From the NCBI GenBank assembly GCA_031291555.1, contig JARLIV010000171.1:1-38090 (forward strand): a stretch of DNA of 38,090 nucleotides, written 5' to 3'. A model generated the notes under the pieces. It did no database searches, was not told the DNA's origin, and saw nothing but the letters and a program-made list of their open reading frames with translations. The DNA comes from Methylovirgula sp. (lineage in GTDB: Bacteria; Pseudomonadota; Alphaproteobacteria; Rhizobiales; Beijerinckiaceae). Positions 1 through 8,268 of the stretch are shown in pieces (within the stretch, counting starts at the first letter, position 1; every line of letters begins with the position of its first letter). The position numbers were made by a program, and so were the translations under genes.

Positions 1-134
1 ACCTGCGATGGCGTCAGGTCTCCCGCGTCAGCCTGCTCGCGCAGGCGGCGCTTCAGCTTGCCGACCAGCGCGCGAAGTTCGGCTGCCAGGGCGGAGGCGG
101 GTGTGCAATGGGGTTCGGGCAATGGTTCGCTCAT
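1..134 (-). CDS. MarR family transcriptional regulator, truncated at the window edge (N-terminal part only)
   Basis: Reverse-strand ATG at 132-134 gives MSEPLPEPHCTPASALAAELRALVGKLKRRLREQADAGDLTPSQV, which resembles a MarR N-terminus (LTPSQV). Confidence 0.6.
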   Translation of the reverse strand, partial: MSEPLPEPHCTPASALAAELRALVGKLKRRLREQADAGDLTPSQ

Positions 135-431
135 GGCAAAGCGATGCCATATATACAGGTAAACTGTAAAGTTAAACTTCATAGCCTGACGACGGGTCTG
201 ACCGTCGATGTGGCTTGTCCAAATCCACTTTGATCAGGCGGCGCAACCGTGACGGCCGGAACGCGGTCGCCGGCGCACAGCCACGATCCGGCGAATGCCC
301 GGCCCGGATCGATGCAAGTCAATGTGGGTAAGGTGGATTTTCCCGAAGGAAAATGGCTCCCTGAGTAGGATAACGAGTGATGATGTAACCATTTGTATTA
401 TCCTAATAAATAATTTGGGAGTTAGCTATAA

Positions 432-447
432 GGCCCCCTTTGGGGCC
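432..447 (-). terminator. Hairpin immediately after the alpA-like stop codon; weak candidate terminator of the left operon
   Basis: GGCCCC-CTTT-GGGGCC perfect stem abutting the stop at 448-450; no clear T-tract. Confidence 0.4.
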
Positions 448-651
448 CTATGCGGCGTGGCTGAAAGCCCCTGTGAGCGCCTGCTGTTTCCAGGTCTCGA
501 TCTCAGCTTCCGTCCACGCGACGCGGCCGCGGCTTATCGGACGGCCGCGGGGAAATTCGCCGCGTGCAATCATGCGGTAGATGGTGGCGCGATGCAGCGA
601 GACCTCGCGCGAGACGTCGCTCATTTTGAGCAAGCGGCCAGGCGCGGTCAT
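448..651 (-). CDS. AlpA-like helix-turn-helix regulator
   Basis: MSDVSREVSLHRATIYRMIARGEFPRGRPISRGRVAWTEAEIETW is the AlpA/MerR-like HTH pattern. Confidence 0.8.
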   Translation of the reverse strand: MTAPGRLLKMSDVSREVSLHRATIYRMIARGEFPRGRPISRGRVAWTEAEIETWKQQALTGAFSHAA

Positions 652-711
652 GGCTGCGTCACCATTTCGGCGACGATATGTCCTAAAGAACCTGCCATCG
701 GGCTTTCCAGA

Positions 712-2154
712 TCAGTAAAATTGAATACGAAAATCAGGCGCGGTGCGTTGGGCTGTCGCGCGAGTTAACTTGGGGGGGGGGGGGGCTGATTTTGGCTTTT
801 CGCCTGCCTCGAGATCGGCGGTTAATTCAGCCTTGAATTCGTTGAGCGCGAAACTGTGATCGAGGGACCGGTTTTCCTCGAACAGATCGTTGACGCTGCG
901 CAGAACGTCGGCGACCGTCACGCCGCGCGCGACGCCGGCCACCTTATCACGCGCGAAGGCATAGCGCTTCGCCCGTGACGGAATCGATGCAGCCATGGCG
1001 CCGCTAACAATGTGTTCGAGAAGAAAATGCCGGGCGCTTCGCGTTTTGATGTCGAGCTGATCATTTTTGAGCTCGATCCCGATCGTACGGAAATCTGCTA
1101 TTACCTTGAACGGGTCGAACAGGGCCTCGCAGGCGGCGACAACCAGGTTGTCGAGCGGATCCTGGCCGAGCAGGATCCCCGCGAAATTCTTGCGCAGGAT
1201 CGCCTCGATCGCCTCGGCGTTTGGCCGCTTGACGGTGATCTTGAAGTCGCAGCGGCCGTCGCGCAGGACGGCCTGGTCGATGACCTCAGGTCGGTTGGTA
1301 GCAAGCAGCACGAACGCGCCGCTTTCCTGCATGCCGTCCATTTCGGCGAGAAAGGTTGCGACCTGGCCTTCTTCCCAACTCGCGACTCTTCGCACGCGGC
1401 CCGTTCGATCGGGCAGCAGCACGTCGGCTTCATCCATGAAGACAAGCAGTGGATGTCCGTGGCGCGCCTTGTATTCTCGCGCGAACGTGAAAATGGCCTT
1501 GATGTGACCCTCGGTCACGCCGATGAACGGGCTTTGCAGCTCTGATCCGGAAATCGAGATGAACTCGAACTTACCGCCTTTGGCGTAGAGCCGCTTCATT
1601 TCGGAGGCGGCCGCGCGCGCGAACATCGTCTTGCCGCATCCGGGCGGTCCGGAGAGCAGCGCACCCTTGGGCATTTTCATGCCATAGGCATCATATAGTG
1701 ACTTGTGCTTGACGGGCGCCTCAATCGCATCCCGCAACCCCTCGAGCGCCTCGGCATTGCCGACGATGTCGTCGAAGGCCTGCTCGGGCGCGGTGCAGAG
1801 CCACTTTTCGACCCCTTTGCGCGCATCGCTATAGGATTCTGTTGGCGCGCCTGATGCGGAATTGTTAGGCGGCGGCATACCAAATGAATCTCGTATCGCG
1901 CGAAGCATTTCCGCACGGAGGCCTTCATAACTGTTGCCATTATTTGGGCTGATAGTTGTGAACACGGATGGTCCATTCGATGGAAATCCCCGGCCGGCCA
2001 AATCCGGATTGCACATCATGCAGTTGGGATCGCCGCAACCGCTTACCTTGCGCATTTCCTGTTCGCGCCGGTCCTGGTCACGCGGATCCAGCGAGCGGGG
2101 CATCTTCCCGCGATAATTCGGATCGTAGGGAGATCCGTATTTGTCCCAGCTCAT
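712..2154 (-). CDS. AAA family ATPase (CDC48/FtsH/proteasomal-ATPase-like)
   Basis: Walker A LLSGPPGCGKT, Walker B LLVFMDEAD, sensor LLATNRPEVID, and IVGNAEALEGLRDAIEAPVKH. Start assigned to MSWDKYGSPYD at 2154. C-terminus crosses a G14 run. Confidence 0.85.
   Translation of the reverse strand: MSWDKYGSPYDPNYRGKMPRSLDPRDQDRREQEMRKVSGCGDPNCMMCNPDLAGRGFPSNGPSVFTTISPNNGNSYEGLRAEMLRAIRDSFGMPPPNNSASGAPTESYSDARKGVEKWLCTAPEQAFDDIVGNAEALEGLRDAIEAPVKHKSLYDAYGMKMPKGALLSGPPGCGKTMFARAAASEMKRLYAKGGKFEFISISGSELQSPFIGVTEGHIKAIFTFAREYKARHGHPLLVFMDEADVLLPDRTGRVRRVASWEEGQVATFLAEMDGMQESGAFVLLATNRPEVIDQAVLRDGRCDFKITVKRPNAEAIEAILRKNFAGILLGQDPLDNLVVAACEALFDPFKVIADFRTIGIELKNDQLDIKTRSARHFLLEHIVSGAMAASIPSRAKRYAFARDKVAGVARGVTVADVLRSVNDLFEENRSLDHSFALNEFKAELTADLEAGEKPKSAPPPPKLTRATAQRTAPDFRIQFY
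772..785. repeat. Poly-G (poly-C on coding strand) homopolymer of 14 nt
   Basis: Direct reading of the sequence; encodes the PPPP tract near the ATPase C-terminus. Confidence 0.95.
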
Positions 2155-2176
2155 GCGCTTGCTACCCCTTCGATTG

Positions 2177-2455
2177 CTACGTGGTGGAAGTTGTGGGTGG
2201 AATCGGTGATATGGTGCGGGAGGCCTGGCGGCGCTTCCACGCGGCGGCATGTTCGGGACACAGGTCCTTGCCTGGTGCCGGGGCATGGGAGCATTTGGCG
2301 CAGATCGGGCGATCGCAGGTGCCGCTGCGGCGCGCGGGCACTTTCCAGTCGCAAAGGAGGCCGGCCACGCCACCGCAGACGCAGCGCTTCTTGGGGCTGG
2401 TGGTGCAGACGATCGCGCGCGTGCCGTTCGGAAGTGTGACGGAGTTGCAGGGCAT
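2177..2455 (-). CDS. Cys-rich putative zinc-binding phage protein
   Basis: CVCGGVAGLLCDW...GTCDRPICAKCSHAPAPGKDLCPEHAAAW; start overlaps the upstream stop as TGATG. Confidence 0.65.
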   Translation of the reverse strand: MPCNSVTLPNGTRAIVCTTSPKKRCVCGGVAGLLCDWKVPARRSGTCDRPICAKCSHAPAPGKDLCPEHAAAWKRRQASRTISPIPPTTSTT

Positions 2456-2607
2456 CACTGCCGCGTCGCTATGGCATTTGAAATTTCATGGACCAGCATC
2501 AGCGTAGCGGCGCCGACGCGCGGATTTTCGTCCGGCCAGACATCAGTGAACCAGGCCAAAAGCCGGACGGCGATCGCCACACGGATCGACCAGATAAGGC
2601 GCCTCAC
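2455..2607 (-). CDS. Small hypothetical protein (50 aa, GTG start, hydrophobic segment)
   Basis: VRRLIWSIRVAIAVRLLAWFTDVWPDENPRVGAATLMLVHEISNAIATRQ; GTGA overlap with the upstream gene and TGATG overlap with the downstream gene. Absent from the ORF track. Confidence 0.5.
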   Translation of the reverse strand: MRRLIWSIRVAIAVRLLAWFTDVWPDENPRVGAATLMLVHEISNAIATRQ

Positions 2608-3833
2608 GGTGCAATACTCTCCAGTTCAAGGATTTGATCGAGGCTCAATGCCGACTTCATTCGACGGCGGCGGCCGAAGTGGATTCCCAGCTTGTCGGTC
2701 GCGTATTTGCTGACCGTCATGGCATGGCGGTCGAGCGCAATCGCGAGGTCGGCAATTGCGATGCCGTTGGCGAACGCGATGCGGAATGCAGCCAGCTCGT
2801 CGGCGGTGTATGGGCGCCAGTAGCCATGCTTCAGCCCGAGGGTCCACGCGCGGTTCAGCACCGCCATGCGCGGCCGGCCCATAGCCGTCGCCAACTCGCG
2901 CGTGTTCATTTTGCCGTAGTGCTGGCGCAGAAATTTCTCTTCCTGAAGTGTCCAGATCGGAGCGATGCGCCATCCGGCAGTCTTTTCGTGCGTGCCCTGC
3001 AGGCCCAGCTCTTTCACTTTCCAACGGATAGAGGAGGGCGTGCGGCCGAGGCGCGTACGCAACGGCGTCAGGCTGGCGCCGGTGCGATATGCCTGGCGCA
3101 GTAACTGCTCTTCTTCGGGCAACCATGGGCGCCCCCAGCCACGGCCATAGCCAAGCTTGCGGATGCGCGATCCGAACCCCGCTTTGGTGCGACGCGGATG
3201 ACCCTCCGCGACGAGTGTTTCGATGATCGCAAGGTATTTGTGGCCCTGCTCAGCGAGTTCTAGCGCTCGATCGAGCTCGGAAACGGACCACCCGGGCGGG
3301 TGGTCAGGATGTGCGATGCAAAGCTTTGATGCTCTGCTGCGAACCGCTGCAATGCTTCGACCGATCAGCACACCGACCAGGCCGGGCGGCAACGCACGGC
3401 GATAGCCTTCGCGCAATTGCGCGTCTTCCCACGCCGACCATGCAGATTCTGCTAGCTCGGCCAGCCCGAGCAACTGCGCACGCGCATAGATCGAAGCGCA
3501 CGAGCGGCCGAGCTCCTGCGCAAGCACGGCGCAAGACGCGGAGCCGTAGCGCCCAACCAGCACGGCGTCTTCCAGATCGGTCCACGCGAGACGGGTCGAT
3601 CGACGCAGGCCGAGGCGCCACGCGCGATCGGCCACACCCGATACAGGCCGGCCGAGCACGCGCGCGATCTCGTCAAACGGCAGGGCTTTGCCGAACAGAT
3701 CGCGCAAGCGCTCGTCTTCGTCGGGCAGCCAGGCGTTGGCGCGGAACGCAATCTCTCGCAACGGATGCACCGTGTCGGCATCGGGCGAGCAAGGTACTAG
3801 CTCGACAAGATCGATATCGAGATCGTCTATCAT
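2604..3833 (-). CDS. Multi-domain DNA-binding protein with about seven tandem Myb/SANT-like (GcrA-like) HTH modules
   Basis: Repeated W-x(3-4)-E-x(2)-L ... (R/K)A-x-x-LGL units begin at WLPDEDERL, WTDLEDAVL, WSAWEDAQL, WSVSELDRA, WLPEEEQLL, WTLQEEKFL and YTADELAAF. Confidence 0.7.
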   Translation of the reverse strand: MIDDLDIDLVELVPCSPDADTVHPLREIAFRANAWLPDEDERLRDLFGKALPFDEIARVLGRPVSGVADRAWRLGLRRSTRLAWTDLEDAVLVGRYGSASCAVLAQELGRSCASIYARAQLLGLAELAESAWSAWEDAQLREGYRRALPPGLVGVLIGRSIAAVRSRASKLCIAHPDHPPGWSVSELDRALELAEQGHKYLAIIETLVAEGHPRRTKAGFGSRIRKLGYGRGWGRPWLPEEEQLLRQAYRTGASLTPLRTRLGRTPSSIRWKVKELGLQGTHEKTAGWRIAPIWTLQEEKFLRQHYGKMNTRELATAMGRPRMAVLNRAWTLGLKHGYWRPYTADELAAFRIAFANGIAIADLAIALDRHAMTVSKYATDKLGIHFGRRRRMKSALSLDQILELESIAP

Positions 3834-5044
3834 GACAGCGCCACGACCTTGATATCTGTGAGGCGCTGGCGCAGCCGGGCGTGTAACCGAGCAATGCGAC
3901 CGGGGCCGCGTGGCATTGTTTCGACCGCCGCCATTGCGGACAGGATATCCAGCGCGTCATCCACTTCGGACACCGGCGCGCCCAGGTGCAGCGCGAGATC
4001 TCCGCTGGTGGTCGCGCTTGGCGAGATCTTACGCAGCGCGGCAACGGTGCGAGCGGCGGTCGCAGCGTTGGGATCGAGCAGGAACGCATCGATCGCGCCG
4101 CGCCCCTTCGTAACCAGATGAACATCACGGCTTGTCGCGGCGCATGATCGCAAGGAATCGAGGTCGAGTAGCTCGCGCGCGCGGTCTGCGCCATGGGCTG
4201 CGGACTCGATGAGATCAGGCGTGCAACCCAGGTGTCGCGTGATCGACGGATCGATCTTGATGAGCTCGGGAACGTCGCAGAGCGCCGGCCCGAACGCAAA
4301 AAACATGCCGGGCGCCAGATTGCGAAATCGATCGGCGTTCGTGCGGTCGAAACCGAGCAAGTCTGCCGCGCGCGCGATATCGCGGTCGAACACGTTGATG
4401 CCGACGAGAAAGTTCTGCAGCTCGGAAACAACCGACGTTGCGAGCTTTGCCAGGCGCTGGGTCGCAATGACCGGCGCGACCCCGCGCTTGCGGCCGCGGG
4501 CGCACACATCGGTCAATGTAGCGACTCCGATGCGCCGCGTTTCTGCATCGCGCGCGCTGCCGGCGAGATGCGGGGCGAGCAAGTGACCTTCGTCGATCGC
4601 CAGCAGGACCGTATTCGCCCAATATTCGCGATCGACAGCGATCAGCCCCGATAGAAATGCCGATGCGCGCAAGATGCGGTCTTCGGGATCGAGGTCGGTC
4701 AGATCGACGTGGAGGTTGATCCGGTGCTGCCGGCCGCGAACCGCCGCAGCGGTCAACCCTTCGTTGGTAAGCTCGGCCGCGCGGATAGTGGTTGCGCCAA
4801 TGTGTTCCGCTAGATTGCCGAACTCGCCTTCCGGGTCGACGATCATCACGGTCAGATAATCGAATGCCTCTTCGACGATCTTGCGCAACGTGAAAGATTT
4901 GCCGGCGCCGGAACTGCCCTGGATCAAAAGACGACCCGCCATCAATTTGTCGAGATCGAGATTGATGACGAGCCCGCTGGTGTGGCCGATCGGCACGCGG
5001 TTTGCAGGCGGTACAACGCTGGCGACGGCAGAAAGGGCACTCAT
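3830..5044 (-). CDS. HerA/FtsK-like P-loop ATPase (DUF87-like)
   Basis: Walker A LLIQGSSGAGKSFTLRKI, MIVDPEGEFGNL, Walker B VLLAIDEGHLLAP, GRKRGVAPVIATQRLAKL. Confidence 0.8.
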   Translation of the reverse strand: MSALSAVASVVPPANRVPIGHTSGLVINLDLDKLMAGRLLIQGSSGAGKSFTLRKIVEEAFDYLTVMIVDPEGEFGNLAEHIGATTIRAAELTNEGLTAAAVRGRQHRINLHVDLTDLDPEDRILRASAFLSGLIAVDREYWANTVLLAIDEGHLLAPHLAGSARDAETRRIGVATLTDVCARGRKRGVAPVIATQRLAKLATSVVSELQNFLVGINVFDRDIARAADLLGFDRTNADRFRNLAPGMFFAFGPALCDVPELIKIDPSITRHLGCTPDLIESAAHGADRARELLDLDSLRSCAATSRDVHLVTKGRGAIDAFLLDPNAATAARTVAALRKISPSATTSGDLALHLGAPVSEVDDALDILSAMAAVETMPRGPGRIARLHARLRQRLTDIKVVALS

Positions 5045-5583
5045 GCGGCGGTACTTTCGATTTCGCCGCCCATGGGGGCGGCATGGCATTTGAAGGTGAG
5101 GACCAAGACAGCGGGGTCGTTTTCCCATTTCGGCGGCCGGATCGATCGCTGGTCAATGAAGCCGCGCAGGCCGGCGTTCCAGGCCTGGGCGAATTGATCA
5201 AGGGTAGTGAAGCCGGCATTGATTGCGTCTGCCGGGGTGATCGATTGCAGGTGGATGGTATCGATTGACGTGATGACAAGGTGCGCGCGATGCCAGGCCT
5301 TGGGGAGTTCGCGGGCAAAGCGCCGACGGCCGAGATCGCTGGTCGCATAATCCGGAAGGTCATGCTCGTCGGACGACATGACTGGGGTGGCGCCGCGATC
5401 AAGCGCCTGCAGGGGGCTGATATGGTCGTAATCGCGGTGAATCCGGAATTGCTCACGGATCCACAGGCGATCGCCCGCGCGACATGCCGCCAGCGCGCCG
5501 CGCGGGCGGCGCAGCGTGGTGCAGGTGCCGTCGAGCACACGGCTGATGGTGGGGGCGATGATCGTGATCGGGCGGTCAGGCAT
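5041..5583 (-). CDS. ASCH/PUA-like phage protein
   Basis: MPDRPITIIAPTISRVLDGTCTTLRRP...GDRLWIREQFRIH resembles phage ASCH-like proteins (RPI..........G.KT.TRR / LWVRE). Confidence 0.55.
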   Translation of the reverse strand: MPDRPITIIAPTISRVLDGTCTTLRRPRGALAACRAGDRLWIREQFRIHRDYDHISPLQALDRGATPVMSSDEHDLPDYATSDLGRRRFARELPKAWHRAHLVITSIDTIHLQSITPADAINAGFTTLDQFAQAWNAGLRGFIDQRSIRPPKWENDPAVLVLTFKCHAAPMGGEIESTAA

Positions 5584-6037
5584 GGCCAAGCAGCCCCGCG
5601 ACCGGGCCAAGTTTCTGCTCGCGATATTCCAGCGAGAGCGGCTCGGCGATGCGTTCGTACACTGTCTGGCCGCCGGGCGTGACGACATGGGCGAGAAAGG
5701 CTTCCTCGAATGTCTCAACCCCGCTTTCAATCGATTCAAGCTTGGCTTTGATCACCAGCAGAAGCGCCCGGCCGCGCTGGCGCTTGGACTGCTCCCAGCG
5801 GGCTTCACGTTGAACCCCGGTCAAAGATCGGCCACGTCCGTCGACTGTCGCAATATTGTCCATAGCCGTGAACGGCACGCGGAACCTGACGCGGCGGTCC
5901 TGCATTGTGAACTGGATCGCGAAATTATCGGCGTTTTCGAATTGCCCGATATCATTCGCGCCCACGCGCTTGATCAGGGTGATGATCTCGCTGATCGACT
6001 TTTCGAAGGCTACAGCCGTGTCTTTTGCATACGTCAT
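5576..6037 (-). CDS. Hypothetical phage protein
   Basis: Open frame MTYAKDTAVAFEKSISEIITLIKRVGANDIGQFENADNFAIQF; short overlaps with both neighbours. Confidence 0.7.
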   Translation of the reverse strand: MTYAKDTAVAFEKSISEIITLIKRVGANDIGQFENADNFAIQFTMQDRRVRFRVPFTAMDNIATVDGRGRSLTGVQREARWEQSKRQRGRALLLVIKAKLESIESGVETFEEAFLAHVVTPGGQTVYERIAEPLSLEYREQKLGPVAGLLGHA

Positions 6038-6345
6038 GACGCGGTCTCAGAAACCGGCGTGATACGATCCAACAAATAGCATCCTGAAATGCCGTCGATC
6101 CAAATGACGGCCGAATGCCCGGACAAGACTTCGGCCGGAGATCGTGTCACTGTCAAAATGCATTCGCCGTTGTCCCTGCGGACGGTCACCGCCTGTCCGA
6201 CGGGAAAACGCGAATTGAACTGGTCGCATTGTCGCGCCAGAGCGGCGAAAGGGGGCGGGGGGGGGATCAGCGCCAGCTGCTTACTGCGATCGCGCTTCGC
6301 AGATCTTTTGCATTCAGAGCATTGGCAAATGGAGGGCTGAGTCAT
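6034..6345 (-). CDS. Hypothetical protein
   Basis: 103 aa ORF with ATGA overlaps at both ends; CQCSECKRSAKRDRSKQLALIPPPPP. Confidence 0.55.
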   Translation of the reverse strand: MTQPSICQCSECKRSAKRDRSKQLALIPPPPPFAALARQCDQFNSRFPVGQAVTVRRDNGECILTVTRSPAEVLSGHSAVIWIDGISGCYLLDRITPVSETAS

Positions 6346-6557
6346 GGCCGCCTCATGTGCTTGCAGCCGACGCTCGAGCGGATCCCGCAGCGTTGGCAGG
6401 TGGTTTCTCCGGCTTGTGGCGGATGCACGCCGTCGCTGCGCGCGGTATTGGGGGGCACGACGTTGCCGGTGGTTTTTGCCGCGGTGGCGAAGCGCAGCGC
6501 GCGATCGAGCGCTTCGTTGCGTGCATGCTCGCGGAGCTGGGCGACGCGATCAGACAT
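6342..6557 (-). CDS. Small Cys-containing protein
   Basis: MSDRVAQLREHARNEALDRALRFATAAKT...CQRCGIRSSVGCKHMRRP; ATG at 6557 overlaps the upstream ORF end. Confidence 0.55.
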   Translation of the reverse strand: MSDRVAQLREHARNEALDRALRFATAAKTTGNVVPPNTARSDGVHPPQAGETTCQRCGIRSSVGCKHMRRP

Positions 6558-6765
6558 GGGCCGCGCTTCCAGCCAGGTGATCGGCGACATGCTTCTGCCA
6601 AAGACGGAGATCTGCATCGTAGCAATGCAGAATTGCTTGCGCTGGCATGGCGCAGCCGCGCGAAACCTTGTACGATTTCTCGACCTGTTCATCGAGCGCC
6701 TGCGCGCGGAGGGACAGTTCGGCCGCTTGGCGCAACAGATCGAGGCAGATGCGGCATTTAGGCAT
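6550..6765 (-). CDS. Hypothetical protein
   Basis: 71 aa MPKCRICLDLLRQAAELSLRAQALDEQVEKSYKVSR; overlaps neighbours in operon style. Confidence 0.55.
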   Translation of the reverse strand: MPKCRICLDLLRQAAELSLRAQALDEQVEKSYKVSRGCAMPAQAILHCYDADLRLWQKHVADHLAGSAAHV

Positions 6766-7279
6766 CGACCGCCTCCGTCGTCAGACTGAGCTCTTCCGGT
6801 GTCGGCCAATGCCAAAATCCCTGGGCACCCCGCATGGGGACAGACGCATCCCAGACCTCGATATCCAGCATGGGCCAACCCCAGTTGGCGTGTTCATCTC
6901 GATCGCTGTCGTTGGCGCGGGGGACGCTGAATTCTTCGGCAATTTCCGGGCCGGGGCGGGGTTCGCCGACGATTGCGGTGCCCAGGCCACAGGCCATGGG
7001 GAGCTCCCCTCCGATGGCCATGCCAAGTATTGGCAAAGCCTTTTCAGGTACAAGGCAGGTTTCCGCTGCATCGACACGATGATCGTCCGACCTGTCCCGC
7101 ATGGTGAGAACGCGAAACAGATCGAGTGTTTCGAGCAAATTCATCTTGCGCGCGGCGGCATGGATGACGATGCGCTGGCCGATGATTGAACGCGGCGCGC
7201 GCCAGCCACGGAATTCGTAGGGCTTTGCGCCCGCAATGATCAGGCTGGCCCAGGGCTGCCAGATGGTGAGCGCTTTCAT
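6758..7279 (-). CDS. ASCH domain-containing protein
   Basis: MKALTIWQPWASLIIAGAKPYEFRGW is a classic ASCH N-terminus. Confidence 0.85.
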   Translation of the reverse strand: MKALTIWQPWASLIIAGAKPYEFRGWRAPRSIIGQRIVIHAAARKMNLLETLDLFRVLTMRDRSDDHRVDAAETCLVPEKALPILGMAIGGELPMACGLGTAIVGEPRPGPEIAEEFSVPRANDSDRDEHANWGWPMLDIEVWDASVPMRGAQGFWHWPTPEELSLTTEAVDA

Positions 7280-8268
7280 GCCGCACCGCCCAGGCCGAAG
7301 GACTCGGTCAGCTTGGTGAATTGGACGGCGGGGAGGTTGATGCCGGTAGGGATAGCGTTGTGCTCGACGCCATCGAGCAGGCGGCCGGCGGCTTTCTTTC
7401 CGACGCGGGTGAGGCTGGCCAACTTGAATTGTCGCGCCAGCGCGCTATCAAACAAGTCAGGTGACTGGCATCGACCGTCCTGATCGATTACTTTGATATT
7501 GGCCCAAGAATTGCGAACATAGGGCGACCACTCACCCCACTGCTTAAAGAAATAGGCGATGCCTCGCGGCGCGCACCAATCCCGCGTGGCGCGTTGCCAG
7601 TCTGGATGCATCGGGCGCGCATTCGGGCCGGATTCTCCGCCACCGATTATCTGGTGGACAAAATCCCAGCCTTCCCAGTCGACGGGACCGAGCGCCGGCT
7701 CGTAACTGACGAATTTCACTGCGCCGGGCGTGGCGCGGAAATCCTCGCGGCGTTCATCGGCACGGGTCTGATCCTCAACGCTGACGCCGAGCCAGACATT
7801 CGGGAGGGGCCACTGCCAACGCGTCGGCAAACCGCCAAGGTATCGGCATTGATCGAGCACGCGCTCCGGCGTGGCGGGATCCTCGAAATAGCGACGCATG
7901 TGCGTGCTACGCTTGGTCAGGAACAAGTGGATATGCTGGAGCGTCAGCGCCGCGACGGCAAGTTCGCGATCGATCCATTCGACCGGTACGGATTCATGCC
8001 AGGCATCGCCGTGCGCGTTCCAGAATATCCGGCGCGGGCGTCGCCAGGACAGCGGGCGCCGGAGCCAGGTCTCGTTGAGCCGGACGGCGCCGGTCCAGAC
8101 ATGGCCCGCTTTGCTTTCCTGCGTCAGGCCGTTTGACGGGTGGTGGGGGCGCCCCATGCCGCCGGCGCGCATGGCGAAGCAATTGGCGCAGCCTGGCGAG
8201 ATCGGCGTGCACCCGCTGATCGCGTTGACGGTCGCATGACACCATTCGATGTTGCTGTTGTCAGCCAT
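7276..8268 (-). CDS. Phage Gp37/Gp68 family (DUF5131) protein
   Basis: NIEWCHATVNAISGCTPISPGCANCFAMR...HLFLTKRSTHMRRYF...NVWLGVSVEDQTRADER...IIGGGESGPNARPMHPDWQRATRDWC...FFKQWGEW. Confidence 0.92.
   Translation of the reverse strand: MADNSNIEWCHATVNAISGCTPISPGCANCFAMRAGGMGRPHHPSNGLTQESKAGHVWTGAVRLNETWLRRPLSWRRPRRIFWNAHGDAWHESVPVEWIDRELAVAALTLQHIHLFLTKRSTHMRRYFEDPATPERVLDQCRYLGGLPTRWQWPLPNVWLGVSVEDQTRADERREDFRATPGAVKFVSYEPALGPVDWEGWDFVHQIIGGGESGPNARPMHPDWQRATRDWCAPRGIAYFFKQWGEWSPYVRNSWANIKVIDQDGRCQSPDLFDSALARQFKLASLTRVGKKAAGRLLDGVEHNAIPTGINLPAVQFTKLTESFGLGGAA

Noticed and set aside
712-2154. AAA ATPase considered as a Mu B transposition protein
   Set aside because: Motifs are of classic AAA (CDC48/FtsH) type with ATNRPEVID, and no adjacent transposase A or Mu-like ends are visible
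3311-3835. 174-aa plus-strand ORF antisense to the multi-SANT gene
   Set aside because: R/A-rich translation without motifs; the minus frame has clear repeated domains
6251-6265. G5-C-G9 run considered as a second contingency tract
   Set aside because: Shorter and interrupted, within an ORF of uncertain importance; insufficient to claim variation
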